DNA of 64,000 nucleotides, taken from positions 4,145,394 through 4,209,393 of the forward strand of contig OZ026597.1 of assembly GCA_964020085.1 (NCBI GenBank), read 5' to 3'. The notes below the pieces were generated by a model. It saw only the letters and a program-made list of their open reading frames with translations, was not told the origin of the DNA and did no database searches. Below, in pieces: positions 37,901 through 49,508 of this stretch. Positions within the stretch are counted from its first letter, which is position 1. The number at the start of each line of letters is the position of its first letter. Position numbers and translations under genes: made by a program. Origin of the DNA: Micromussa lordhowensis. Lineage: Eukaryota; Cnidaria; Anthozoa; Scleractinia; Lobophylliidae.

Positions 37901-40900
37901 TTGCGTGGACAATTCAAGCGACTTTATCCCGATTTCCATCCTCCACGGAAACAGCCACGGGACGAGCGTTGTAATATTATCTGCGGGGGAAATAGGTGCC
38001 AGCTCTATTTGAGAGGGATTATCTTGGGAATGGAGCTTATATTTGAGGATTTATCTCTTACCCTTCGCCTGCCTTGACATAAAACCAGGGTAATGCAGTT
38101 GTTTATAGTATTGTACTTTGATAAAGCTAAGACCGTGTATTAATATTACTCATGGAACCATGTAACTACTTGTGGAAAGCTAACGTTATGTAGCGTTTGC
38201 TTCAATGATTCACAGCGCTGAACGACTTTGTGGTCATGCAAAAGCGACTGCATCTGGCCTTGGCTACTTGGCCAGAAGAGCAGCTTTCCAAGCTGGGTCA
38301 TCAGTTCAAGAATATGTTTCGGGAATGTTCTTTTAGAGGGCGCTCATGTGTGTGAGTAGTACACAAACTTTGATTCCGATTCAGGCTCCTATTGCTACCG
38401 TATGTTGCTCAATGGTCAATGTCTACTTTTTTCTTCTTAGTAAGAAAAACTTTTGGACTGGCTTTTGGCATTACACGTATGGAAACTGCTTTTCATTTAA
38501 CCAAAAGAAAGGTCTCAGGGCTGGAGGACCGGGGCCGGGCAACGGTAAGCTATTGGGTCTCATTTTCGTCCCTTGTGAGACAAAACGCGTGTACCTGTAA
38601 TTCTATTACGTCATATCAGAAACGCTTCTGGAAATGTTGTAAACGATACTCAAACTTGGATTTTATGCCACAAGCTGAAAATGGCAGAAATTAATTACCC
38701 ATACGAAAAAAAACAGGTTTATCTCCATGATTACAACAATTAGATACAAAACAACAACAACAACAACGACAATGACAAAAAAAAGTCTAAAACACATCAA
38801 CTTTGTGTTGGAAAAATCACATGCATGCAATTTGTGTGTAACAGACACACAGGGAAAGACGATTCCATTTCGTCGTCTCACTGAGTAATTGATAATCAGA
38901 TTGCTAATCAGATTGCGAGTTATGTGAGATTTGTTTATGTATTATTTAGGTTTGCTACTTGAAATAAATGTGGAACAGAACGAATACGACGGAGATTTAA
39001 CGAAGGATGCTGGGATACGGGTTCACATTGGAAAACCAGGAAAGGTTCCTTTTCCTTACGAGAAGGGATTCAGCGTGGGGCCTGGAACTTCAACCTCTGT
39101 GGGAATGAGAAAGGTTGAGAGTGTTTATACATGCATTGAAATTCGGAATGGATTTCTGATGTCATAAGTAATGCAAATTCGATCAGTTTGTTTGCAATGC
39201 GTGCTACAAAAATAATTGTTAATTGATCTTTTTTTTGGAAAATGAAATGTTGAGGTTATTGAAATCACATTTTTGATTTCAAACTGGAACTTACAATTTT
39301 TTATTTCCTAGATTCAAATTAAGCGGGTGGATCCTTTTAAAAATGGAAGTTGCATTGGAGACGAGGGTCTAGCAGAAGACAATCTGTATCGACTGAAGTA
39401 CAACGCGACTTACTCTACTACTGTGAGTCGTTGAAAGCCAGATCGTAATTAACGTTGTAGAGTCAGTGGCCAGATTCACGTCTCATCCCTAACTTGATAT
39501 ATGTACTAAGCATTTTGTATAGTTGAAATAGTAATTATGTGGTAGCCTTTTGTAAGGAAACTATATAATGGCATACTTCTTAAAACTTGGATCTGGCCTA
39601 TAGCGAAATTAAGAAATGCTGTCACAGTTGTCAACATTATCATCACCGATCGCATTGAAATAAGTACTTCAGTTCTGTTTATGACTGAAAAATGTGGGTG
39701 TCTGGAAAACATGAATAGCGAATACAATTTTACAGCTCAATAGCGTGCTTTGTTTGGAAACCAGAGCATTTTGAATTTTAGGGTTATGGAGCTGCGTGAC
39801 ACAAGGCTACGATCGAGTTTGTTTGCTGAATGATTGCCTTGGAGTGCTCTCTTTTCTTATTTGTGGCTTAGGACCAAAAAATAATTCTTAAGACTAATGC
39901 GAAACATTTGGTTGCAGTCATCGGTCGAGAAATCAAGTTTTTCTTAATTTTATTGTTTTCTTTTTTAAGGAAATACAGCGTCACTGTCCTCAGACCTTCA
40001 CCCTAATGCCCAAACCCAAAGTGTCATGTAGTTATAAAAATAAATAGAGGGCACAAGAAATAATTGACAAATTTATCTACTGCGAATAGGGCTGCACAGT
40101 GCATTCAATTTTAATATTGTGACAGACATTACGGTGACAACAATGACACGACATTACTATACTTTCGCAAACAAATAATTTAGTTATATTTATGTTTTTA
40201 AGAACATAGGATAGGGCTTTAATTGAAACATTTTCTAAAGTGATTATTCTTATCCTTTGGCTGTACCCTAATGATCTGTATCCTTGCATGTTTTAGAGAA
40301 GGATTTAAGAGAATGTGTAATTTATTTGTCTGTAAAGGTCTAGGTGCATTTAATCCACTTATTTAGGCTTGTAAGCAAAGTTGCCTTTCGGACAAACAGA
40401 TGGAAATATGCAACTGCCGCGAATATCGGTTTCCAAAGGATGACAGCAAGAACGAACGTGTATGCGATGTGATGAACACAACTGTTGGTATGTCATATCT
40501 CCCCTCCCCTGGAGGTATAGTAACTATAGTGGGTAGGCTCCGCCTGAAAGGGTACCTTTTTGGGGTTTCAGTTAATTGAGGTATATGAATGGGTAAGGAA
40601 ATCTGTCATTTAGATAATCAAACGGGCATTAAATTGAAATATTTTGAACAGCTGCACCTCATGGCTGTATCATTTAATTAACTATGAATTAAATGAAAGT
40701 GACAAGAAGTTTTCCTTTTTTGGCGACTTATTCATAATACGGGTCAGTTACAGCAGTGTGTGAAAGGGGTATCATTTTTCAATAAAACGGTATACGAAAG
40801 CAATACGTTTTCTGTCAAAATGGTATACAAAAGGGGGTAGGGGGTTGGAGGAACCTCCCCGTATAAAAATCTGTAGAGTACCCTCCAGGATCTCTCCCCA

Positions 40901-43854
40901 TCCCACACCTAGCCCTTATGGTAATGTGATCCTAATAGAAAATACCTGAATATGGCAACTTTAATACCAATTGTGACATTATCTGGGATTGAGAAGAAAG
41001 AAAAGGAAACATTTTTTACATTAATGGGAGATCTTGCTAAGAGGGACACTTATTTGCACTATTGTTTGAAGTCGATCCTGACTAGTGCAGAAGCCCTGAA
41101 ATTGCCCTGTATCATGGTCTATCGTGCAATGAAGATTTGCTAAGCAGCAAACCAAGGTCAAACTAATGAAGTACATGTAGTAAGGAAGTCAAATCTCTTA
41201 CACCAGCAACCATACACGTGTTTATGGACTGATGTCTGCTATTGTACTGATTTTGAGTCTCTTCTGATTGTACAGTGTCACAAAATTGATAATTCCTCTG
41301 GCCTTTCAGTTCTCATTGATTAAAAGGGATTTCATTTCATTTCAGCAAACTGCTTAACTGGGGTAGTAAAAAGATATAAAAAATCTAACCTGGGTTGCAC
41401 CAGAAAATGCCCTTCACCTTGCAAGTAAGTTGAACTCGTTTGCATTTTTATACTTTTCAAGAAGTTACAATTCTTATCATAAGTAGAGAACCTTGTTAAA
41501 GGATTGTTAAAGGAGGCGACTGTTTTCAGTCTGGCTCGTAGTGTAACAATACTGGGTATTTACAGAGATTCCTTTGATTAATTGACGATCGATTCTCGAA
41601 AACAAAGCAAGTGGCCATAAACCGATACACGTTATGGAAGCGCAACAGCTAATTATGAACGATCTCGATACTGTGCTTGTTTACATGCCCTTTCTGCCAC
41701 GTAGTCTGACGCGTGATGGTTGACTCCTTCCTAGGTTTCTTGCTAGGTATCCGAATTGCGACAAACGTTACGGCAAAAAAGTTAGTTGAAGAGAGCAAGG
41801 AAATACATGCAATGACGATGTGATGCGATAAGTTGTCTTTGTTTATTTTGCTTCACAGTGAAGATGTTTTCAAACTTACCATATCTACTTCAAGGTTCCC
41901 TTCCTTGGCATACGAGGTAAAAGAAGAAAAAGTATTGTCTGGGTACAATGTTTGCTTGAAATAACCGTGTCAAATACATAATGCAGATACATAAATAAAC
42001 ACAGTACATTGGGAAACGCTTTACGCATGCTCTAAAATGACGAAGTATCTTACAAGCAACGCAAGATATATTTTTCAATGAGCAACTACTTTATGAACCG
42101 CATCTCTTCACTGCTTTTTGTACACTAGGTAAGGTATTTTGAGTCAGTTGGTAACTCTTATTTTTCAACTGATGCACAGAACATCATTCGGGCAGACCCG
42201 AGAAATCTGCGCAAAGCAAACATACCACCTGACCAAATAAGGTATGTGTTATGGCGGCTGAACAGTTGTCCAGAGATATCTCTTGTGTGAGAGCTTATTT
42301 TGTCTTAAAGCAAGACAGAATTAAGCCAAGGTTGTTTATAATTAATTAATAGAGTTTTGACAGTGAATGAGTGAATGTGGTTGCCGAATCCACTCAAGAA
42401 CAGAGTGTAGTTGATGAACAAAGGACCCTTTCCACTTTTGTGGGGGGGAGGGGGAGAGTTTGAAAGTCATATTGGATTCTCGCCACCACATGTTGCCATA
42501 GCAACACGTACCCATCCTTCTCGGATTTCCATTTCATCAAATAAAATGGAAGCCAACTCAAAGTTTTCCAAAAAGTTGAATCAATAAAAAAAAATTAAGT
42601 TTTGATCTTGAACTTGATTTTAACTTGACGTTGTTGCTGGTCGATTGAAATACCAATCTTTTCAATTCTATGTGCCTTGAGTGAGAAACAATCTGGGGAA
42701 AGGTGCACATGTTATAGTAAAAGAAAGAGTTGTCGTCCTTAGAGAGGGTTTTGTTGAAAGGGAAACCTGCCGAAATAACCCTGAAAGAGTCTGAAACTCA
42801 AACTATACAGAGAAAATACCCAGCGTAAACGGAATTTGGGTTTTTTGGTCGGTTGCATTTGAATTCGGGTTACTGCATATGTGGTGGAAATATGCTAGAA
42901 ATAAAGTTGCATTGATGTCTTTCTCTTAAACCGGCCAATGAATTTTAAATTATATTTAAAAGTTTACTCTCAAATTTAAAAGCACGACAACAAAGGAATT
43001 TTTCTCAGGTGAATTAGTAGTCTAGGTTTAGATAAAGTCGGAGAAATTGTACCAATTTATCGTATCATCGCTTTTCATTTCAGCTCATACTTGCTTCAAT
43101 TGAATGTTTTCTTCGAGGAACTGAATTACGAAGTGATCGAGGAGAACATAGGATGTGGGGTAAATACTCATACTTCAAAATGCACACTCCCAGAAAAGGA
43201 CTCCCAGCTCAGGGTCAAGTGGGTAACTCAAAGTGGTAAACATGCCTTTCTGCATAACGAAAACATCCTTCGTTACCCCAAGTTATGCAAGTATACAGTG
43301 ATTGAAAGAGTGATTGACTGACAATCACACATTCTTCGCCGATGACTGGCACGCAAATGATTATGCGAAGTCCACAGAATTGAACTTTGGCAGTATCTGA
43401 TGTCAGATATCAACTAAGAAGAAAAATCTCTTGGAAACCAAAAGATTTCAATACACTGCTGATATTTACAAAAATGTATTTCAGGATAAATGATATGTGA
43501 TTATTGTGTTGTGTTTAAAGTGATCACTAGAGGTATAGGGAAGATATTTGTTTACAAACACTGTTTTTGTTATTTAAATTTTGAAAACGTGAAACAAAAG
43601 AATTCTTTGTTTCACTAGCCAATAGTTTTCTGGGAATTCTCAGTTCTCGACTTCTTAACTCTAACTGTTGCTAAAGTACATTTACTTCTTTTTAGTTGGT
43701 AAATTTCATCTCAGATATCGGAGGCAACATGGGGATGTGGATTGGCATATCTGTTCTGACATGCGCAGAAATCCTAGAATTGATTTGCATCATGGTTCAT
43801 CATGCAATGAAGAGATTTGCCAAGCAGCAAACCAGGGTCAAAGCAATGAAGTAG
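34974..43854 (+). CDS. DEG/ENaC-family sodium channel subunit A, 13 exons, frameshift in exon 2
   Basis: Two-transmembrane cation-channel subunit of the amiloride-sensitive degenerin/ENaC/ASIC family, which forms trimers in the plasma membrane. Exons: 34974-35213, 36699-36832, 37314-37655, 38216-38351, 38441-38544, 38950-39113, 39312-39422, 40367-40487, 41346-41424, 41859-41916, 42129-42241, 43084-43159, 43696-43854 (TAG). The N terminus has TTAHG with the gating His-Gly at residues 26-27, and TM1 is at about 41-61. The post-TM1 FPVVTICN motif, Cys-rich finger and thumb (YGNCFSFN, CxQSC, CPSPC), and TM2 with SDIGGNMGMWIG and the GIS selectivity filter follow. Exon 2 changes frame between AAT 36738 and CGC 36742, so the annotated protein breaks there; all other exons are open and in phase. 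Exon 3 adds 114 mostly Ser/Thr- and Lys/Glu-rich residues. The start could also lie in the upstream open stretch from 34915. Either a recent pseudogene or a base-calling error. Confidence 0.88.
35455..35625 (+). repeat. Dispersed repeat shared by introns of both channel genes, copy 1
   Basis: gaaaatagtagtttactaag, then accaagggtgggtaaggatg, agattaagaccgatt and gcaaattacgg match 49670-49845 (plus) and 57205-57360 (minus). Lies in intron 1 of gene A. Probably a transposable element, no coding potential seen. Confidence 0.7.
36401..36584. mobile_element. Hairpin MITE in intron 1 of channel gene A
   Basis: Arms aagcaatagaccacaagttt to gatgttggtagaacac and gtgttctaccaacatc to ttgtggtctattgctt are inverted, with centre cgcctgcggttcg. 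It ends about 115 bases before the exon 2 acceptor. Confidence 0.9.
41070..41312 (+). pseudogene. Decayed copy of gene A's terminal exon and 3' UTR, inside intron 8
   Basis: atcctgactagtgcagaagc, tgtatcatggtctatcgtgc, aatgaagatttgct and aagcagcaaaccaaggtcaa align with the true last exon at 43771-43850. Similarity continues past the stop codon through tttatggactgatgt, gtactgat, tgattgtacagt and caaaattgataattcc. The copy has lost two bases in the AAGAGATTT stretch, which shifts the frame and gives a TAA. It lies between exon 8 (ends 40487) and exon 9 (starts 41346) and cannot encode a working TM2. Confidence 0.88.
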
Positions 43855-43996
43855 TAAGGACGTCAAACCTCTCTCACCAACCAACACGAGTTTATGGACT
43901 GATGTGATCTTCACAACACTACCACTGTACTGATAGGTCTCTGCTTGTGCTGATTGCACAGTATCATAAAATAGATATTTCCTGGGTAGCACTCAA

Positions 43997-44002
43997 AATA
44001 AA
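43997..44002 (+). promoter_or_regulatory. Candidate polyadenylation signal of channel gene A
   Basis: AATAAA 143 bases after the TAG at 43852-43854, the first canonical hexamer downstream. Confidence 0.55.
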
Positions 44003-44273
44003 TGACAGAAAAGTTTAGAAATAAGTAAGAGTGCTTATATATTGTAAATGCTATAAACACAGGCAAGTTTTGGGTATAACACCTTCATCAGTGTTTCTCA
44101 GTGTTTCCTCAAAAAGGAATTATGAAGCTCGCGCGTGTGCGTTTTGAAGGCCGGGTCATCCCCAACACTTTTAACTGTCTTTACAAGCACACATCATTTT
44201 GATTAACACTCTAGCATTGTCCTCTTTCTGAGGAAAGCCCGACCAGGAAAATCACTTGATTATCGGGATGTCC

Positions 44274-44472
44274 TCGTTTTCGAAAGCTCCGTTTTCAAAA
44301 TGTTTTCCGTCCCGACACGAAAACAAAAAGCCGGCGTTTTCAAATCCTTCTGATTTAAAGAGCGTTTTTGAAAAGGTCCGTTTTCGTGACGGATTAGTGT
44401 GGACGGTAGGCCTAGCTGTAGAAATAAAGCTGCGTTTCCAAATTTCTCCGACGTAATGTGAACAGGCCTAAT
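44274..44472. mobile_element. Degraded TIR element with AACAGGCC-TAA right end
   Basis: Contains repeated cgttttcgaaa/cgttttcaaa phrases and gtgtggacggtaggcct, and ends aatgtgaacaggcc followed by TAA, as in PIF-type elements here. The left end is not clear. Related phrases occur at the very start of the window and at about 48830-48900. Confidence 0.5.
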
Positions 44473-44761
44473 ACTGACTATTGGGGGTGATATGTTAAAT
44501 GCACGTAATCTTTTAGAGAACAGAATCACAGATGATATCACTATGGTTTGACTTGCGCACTTCCATACTTGCGTGCTTTCGTACTGAAAACGTATCAAAA
44601 GCTTCTTTTCCCGGTTCATACTTAACCACTGGAAAATGGTGGTACTGTTCGACATTAAAAATGTACATACCAAATGAAAATACAACACTCAGATATAAAA
44701 CTGACAGCAAAATTCCTAGACCCCAAACTAGGAGAGTCATAGAATAGAATCATAGAATAGT

Positions 44762-44764
44762 TAA

Positions 44765-44816
<52 letters not shown>

Positions 44817-44840
44817 TGCGTAGCGCCGAGTTGGCTATAG

Positions 44841-44895
<55 letters not shown>

Positions 44896-45022
44896 CAAGA
44901 TATAGAAAACTAGACTACAATAAAGATAAAAAGGCCACAAAAATCGCGCATACGCTCGCCATTTTTGTAGATCATGGTATAATGGCTCATATACCATGAT
45001 GGCTAAGCCAATGAAAACTCTC

Positions 45023-45057
<35 letters not shown>

Positions 45058-45149
45058 ATAGAATAGAATAGAAGTTGATTTTGTATAAATGGTGATTATT
45101 CCACTCGTGCTTGTTGGATATGAGATGATTATAGCCAACTCGGCGCTAT

Positions 45150-45204
<55 letters not shown>

Positions 45205-45208
45205 TTAA
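44762..45208. mobile_element. Nested hairpin element: two palindromic terminal repeats in inverse orientation
   Basis: 44762-44878 is a hairpin (ttattccatgagcgcgcgtt ... aagcgcgagtggaataattg). 45094-45208 is the same hairpin in reverse order (ttattccactcgtgcttgtt ... aacgcgcgctcatggaataa). Between them is a body of about 215 bp with its own inverted ends (ttttattaaaaacg at 44877, and gtttttaataaaat at about 45045). Short tagaat repeats flank the body and left hairpin. No coding capacity. Confidence 0.8.
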
Positions 45209-45504
45209 ATATACTACCATGCATAGATCTTTCCAAAACTTTTGTAATTTCACAGCCTCTTTTCAAATGTATGGCGCGTTTTCGATGAAAACTATGAGCA
45301 TTTTCATTGTGGCCGGGTAGGCGAAAACGCATTTTATTTCATACATACTGAGATTTACTCATGGAAAAAAGGCCTGCGTAAAATTCGTAAGAATTACACA
45401 ACCAGCCTATCAGTGTGAAAATACATCGTTCGTGCAATCAGAGGCACGAACGATAGTACCTCACTGTGGAGGGCAACAAGCGCACGGCTTTCTGTAAAAA
45501 GAAA

Positions 45505-45801
45505 ATGGAAGATATGCCAAGATTTGCTCTCCTTGAAGGAACAATGGATGACTTCACAGATGAGCAAGAAAACAAAAACACGAGAGCAAAGACCGACAGA
45601 GACGTAAGCCTGCTAATAACCTTTCTTCAAAGGAAGGTATAGCTCAGGAACGTTGAAGAAATACCTCCTGCTCAACTCAATCAATTGCTGAGCAGCGAGT
45701 TCGCACTCACTGTCAGAACCAAAGATGGAAATGACCACGAGCTTACATCACGATTGTGGAAAAGACTCCGCGTCTTGTCCAGCAGTTCTGAAGAAGATTA
45801 A
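45505..45801 (+). pseudogene. Crypton (KIAA1958/DUF3504-like) tyrosine-recombinase, N-terminal fragment
   Basis: From ATG 45505 the frame reads an acidic N terminus with ENKNT, then RAKTDRDVSLLITFLQ, then after one in-frame TAG, VEEIPPAQLNQLLSSEF and LTVRTKDGND, up to TAA at 45799. This order is the SAM-like N-terminal domain of Crypton-type recombinases that are frequent in cnidarian genomes. The catalytic domain is absent. The TAG and truncation show it is dead. Confidence 0.75.
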
Positions 45802-46796
45802 ACGAGAGCTATTTTATACAAACTATTTTATATAACAACCACGTTGGTTATTGCAACTTCTAAATAACTTGTGAAATTTCATCTGGCTAATGATGGCTAA
45901 AATTCGGTGGAGAAAAAACGATATCGCATTTTTTCTTCCGATCTCCTTATCAGGATCTCATTTAGATACACTTAAGTGCAACCACGCCTGTACTGTCAAG
46001 TTTACAATAACACAGCCATTTGTAACGAGCCGTGGTGCCCTCCAGTGTGTTGAAATTTTCATGCCTTTGCCAACTGTTGAAACTCGGCGCTCTGTTTGAC
46101 GTTGAACACCGGCATCCTTTTAGTAATTGAATGCCATTTCTCCGCATATGGACAAAGATCCCATCTTGTTTCTTTTCCACAAAGGAACTTGCTTTTATTC
46201 ACGTCGTATTCAGTGCAGATTGGCATCTGGTACAAAACTCAGTATTTAAAAACAGTAATAAGGAATCAACTATGATGACTTTCTTTCCACTAAATTGCAA
46301 TTAAAACATATGTAAAAATGTGGCTGTCGATAAAATCCAATCCAATAAAAATGCAGATATTGCTTGAAATAAGTTATAATATTAGTTAAAGGTCTCAACA
46401 ACAGATGATAGAAAGGTGCTTGTCCGAATCACCGGCCTAAGGAAGATGCCATCCACGCCTGTTGTTTAAACATGTTTGTCCAACATCTTGAGCGAAAAGT
46501 AATGTGTCATCGTTTGGCCGCCATATGCATACTTAGTTCCACACTACGTCGGAGAAATCTGACAACGCAGTTTATATCACAGGTACTGAAATGTACCCAC
46601 GAAAATCATAGTGAATAAAATTCGTACTCATTCTAAAGGTGACCAATCAGGAGCACGAACGAGAAAATTTCACCGTAAAAAGATACCTTTCGTCCAATCA
46701 GCAACACAAGCGACGAAATTTCACTAATGATGAATGAACGTGCTGAAGAGAACGTCATCCGAGAGCCGTTGCACAAAACCCCGCACGCCTTGACAA

Positions 46797-47690
46797 ATGG
46801 CGGAGGAAAGGGTTGGTTCTGTTTGCTCAATTGAAGAATTTATTTTAGAACAAGAAAACAAAAATACCGCTCAAAAAAACTGAACGAGATGTAAGATTCC
46901 CTGAAAGATTTTTGAAAACGAAGGACGAAAACAAGAAAATTGAAGATTTCTCAGCCGTCGAGCTGAATGAATACATTAGCATATTTATCGTCTCCGTCCG
47001 CACTAAAGTACGAGCCAACTTCCCTTCTTAATTGCCAGCTTCGAACGACACTTGAAGAAAAAGGGCTATTCTGCCAGCATAATCAACGACTTGGTTTTTG
47101 AGAAAACCAGAAAAGTCCATCAATCCAAGCAAAAACAGCTAAAGAATCAAGGGAAAGGGAATAAACCCACCGCATCGGTAGCTTTGACAAGCCAAGAGCT
47201 AGAAGTATTGTACGGGCAAGGGTTTGCTTGTTATTTAGTCCCGAGGCACGCTCGATCTGGCTAAACAACACTCTTCACTTTGGACTCCGTGGGTGCAGAG
47301 AACATCGTGACATGTGCTGGGGAGATGTAAAGCTACACAAAACGGCAACTGGAGTTGAGTACTTAAAGTTTAATGAAAGAAACGAAAAAAAAAACTAGAA
47401 CTGGATCAGACTACAACGATGTCGGGGCTATATCTGAAAGAGGTCCTGTCGCGGTTTACAAATTTTTTCTCAGGAAGAGACCTGTGCAGCATTGTTTCAA
47501 CGAAGCAACAGATGCACATGTCAAAAGTGTTAAGCAGTGTGGTGGCCGGTACCTCAGCTTCGTCCTCGACTCAATCAGCCTGTCCGTCGTCCTCCGACTC
47601 CCAGAATACCGGTGACTTTCTGAGCAGTCAAAAATGTCAAAATGTCAAATGTTTGTTTATAGTGGACATGCACTTAGCTACACCAAGCTA
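46797..47690 (+). pseudogene. Crypton (KIAA1958/DUF3504-like) relic with catalytic core deleted
   Basis: Starts with ATG 46797 (ENKNT motif at about residue 23) and is then broken by frameshifts. From 47043 it reads ASFERHLKKKGY, LVFEKTRKVHQSKQKQLK, NQGKGNKPTASVALT and ELEVLY. A shifted frame continues NNTLHFGLRGCREHRDMCWG, DVKL and VEYLKFNER, then KKTRTGSDYND, VAVYKF and KRP. The next matching segment is the far C terminus, KQQMHMSKVLSSVVAGTSAS, so the block with the catalytic His-x-x-Arg and nucleophilic Tyr is missing. Same family as 45505-45801. Confidence 0.85.
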
Positions 47691-47704
47691 GTTTACAGGC
47701 ATGC

Positions 47705-47922
47705 CACTCAAACAGCTGAAACAAATAATTCAAATTAAACATAACATTGTTAAGAATCCCAACTGGCCGGAGGCAGACCAGTTGGCTATTTACAAGTGTG
47801 GCCGAGGATTTGAACTCGGGCGTTCCGTGAAACAAATCCAGCTAGTGGCCAGAGCGGGACTCGAACCCGGGACCGCTGGATTGCGAGTCCGACGCGCTGA
47901 CCACTCGGCCACGACAGTCCAT
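47705..47922 (-). mobile_element. tRNA-derived SINE
   Basis: On the minus strand the head has an A box TGGCCGAGTGG (47901-47911) and a B box GGTTCGAGTCC (47858-47868) separated by 32 bases, as in a type 3 RNA polymerase III promoter. The tRNA-like fold is poor: the acceptor stem and part of the anticodon stem do not pair, and no variable arm is found although the A box is Ser/Leu-like. A unique body with GGCCAGTTGGGATTCTTAAC and a T-rich 3' part follows. It abuts the Crypton relic. Confidence 0.7.
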
Positions 47923-48167
47923 GACATTGTTCAGCGGAGCTGTTATTCAAGGTGGTAATTTTTCATCAACACAGTAAATCAATCTCCGACGCTTTCGACA
48001 AATCCGTCAAGTCCCGAAACGGTGAGATGGAAAAGTCTGAAGCCTTTATAACTGGAAAGTGACTCTGACGATAACTAAATACGGACTCATTTTCAGGATA
48101 TTACGTAGTTTATTGGCATGGTTTCCTTTAGTAATAGACATTTGACTTTATTGATATATGATAAGTA

Positions 48168-48416
48168 ATGGTAATACTGAGGACTGAGTGGAGTCCAATT
48201 CGGTCTGTAATCATACAAGTGATATGCGCGGTTGTCCGATTTGTTTATCACGAGTATGATCACAAACCGAATTGGGCGACACGAGGTCCTATTACCAATA
48301 AATCATAAAAATTACAATTTCCGAGAAAAGAAGAATAGCCAAGTTATGAAAAGGAAAATCTGCATTAAAATACTGGCAAAGGAAGCGTAAATTGTTTCAT
48401 GTCGCTCCGTGAGTGA

Positions 48417-48448
<32 letters not shown>

Positions 48449-48545
48449 GATTGGTTGATTTAAACTACAGCTTTGAAAGGTGATCGGCTTATTGGACTGT
48501 CCGATTAAACCAATCACAATCGAGGAAATTGTAATTTTTATGATT
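48168..48545. mobile_element. Composite element: hairpin joined to inverted-repeat body
   Basis: 48168-48300 is an inverted repeat (aatggtaatactgaggactg ... gaggtcctattaccaata). It is directly followed by a body whose ends are inverted: aatcataaaaattacaattt at 48301 and aaattgtaatttttatgatt at about 48526. The body also has two tandem copies of gattggttgatttaaactac. Confidence 0.75.
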
Positions 48546-49263
48546 AACACAGTAAGTGTTGTAAATTTTATAAGCTTTCCATTGACTTAGTTGTCAGTGA
48601 GCGGTTTTAAGCTATTTTTTACGCTTTTCATCGCCCCATTTGTGCAAGTTGCCTACCAAATACCACACGAAAAACTCTCAGTACGGAGAGTTTTCCTGTT
48701 GACGAAACACTTTTTGAAAACCTTTTCCGAAAAAGGTGGCGTCGCGATCATGATAATATGATGTCCTGACCGAGTTTTCCTCGAATACAAATCTAAAATG
48801 ACTGGTGATTGTTGCGTTTTGAAATTCCTACGGCGTCTTGTAGACGGAAAACATTTAATGCACTGTTTTCAGAGTGAAACTTCCGTTTTCAGATTCCTCC
48901 CGGCCGGCGTAGGACCAAGCAACGAGTTGTTCTCATACAGTGAGCGGTTTTAGAGTCACTTTAGATTTAACGTTTTCAAACTGAAATCGATTTATGCAAT
49001 TGACAAAAAATAGAAGTACCCATCAGTTATTTAAAATGAACAAATTAACGTCAGTTTTTCATGCTTCTGTCCTTTTACTGATCATATCGTTAAAGTAGCT
49101 GCGGATCTACGAGGCGATACTTCCAATAACAAAAGCGCATTGCATCGCTTAAATTTTAAATTCATGTGCCTGTCCGCTTATTGACAATGAAGATTAGCCA
49201 CTGAGTACGGATAACTTCTGCAGTTGTTGTAAAATTGCAATTCGCCCCGTCTGAATGCACATT

Positions 49264-49473
49264 TTAATGGCTTTGGGCATAGTTTTCACTCGGCTTCATT
49301 TCTACCACTCGATCTTTTTTCTTAGATAACGTTTTGAACATTGTAACGACCAGAGTTGCCATTAGCTCCAATAGCTCTACAACTGTTAACACTGAGACTC
49401 CAATCCACATCCCCATCAGTCCACCGATATCAGACAGAAAGCTTGGCATCTGTGAAATGATAAAACATAAAAT

Positions 49474-49508
<35 letters not shown>

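Noticed and set aside
47840..47922. Functional tRNA gene on the minus strand
   Set aside because: A and B boxes are present but the acceptor stem and part of the anticodon stem do not pair, and SINE body follows.
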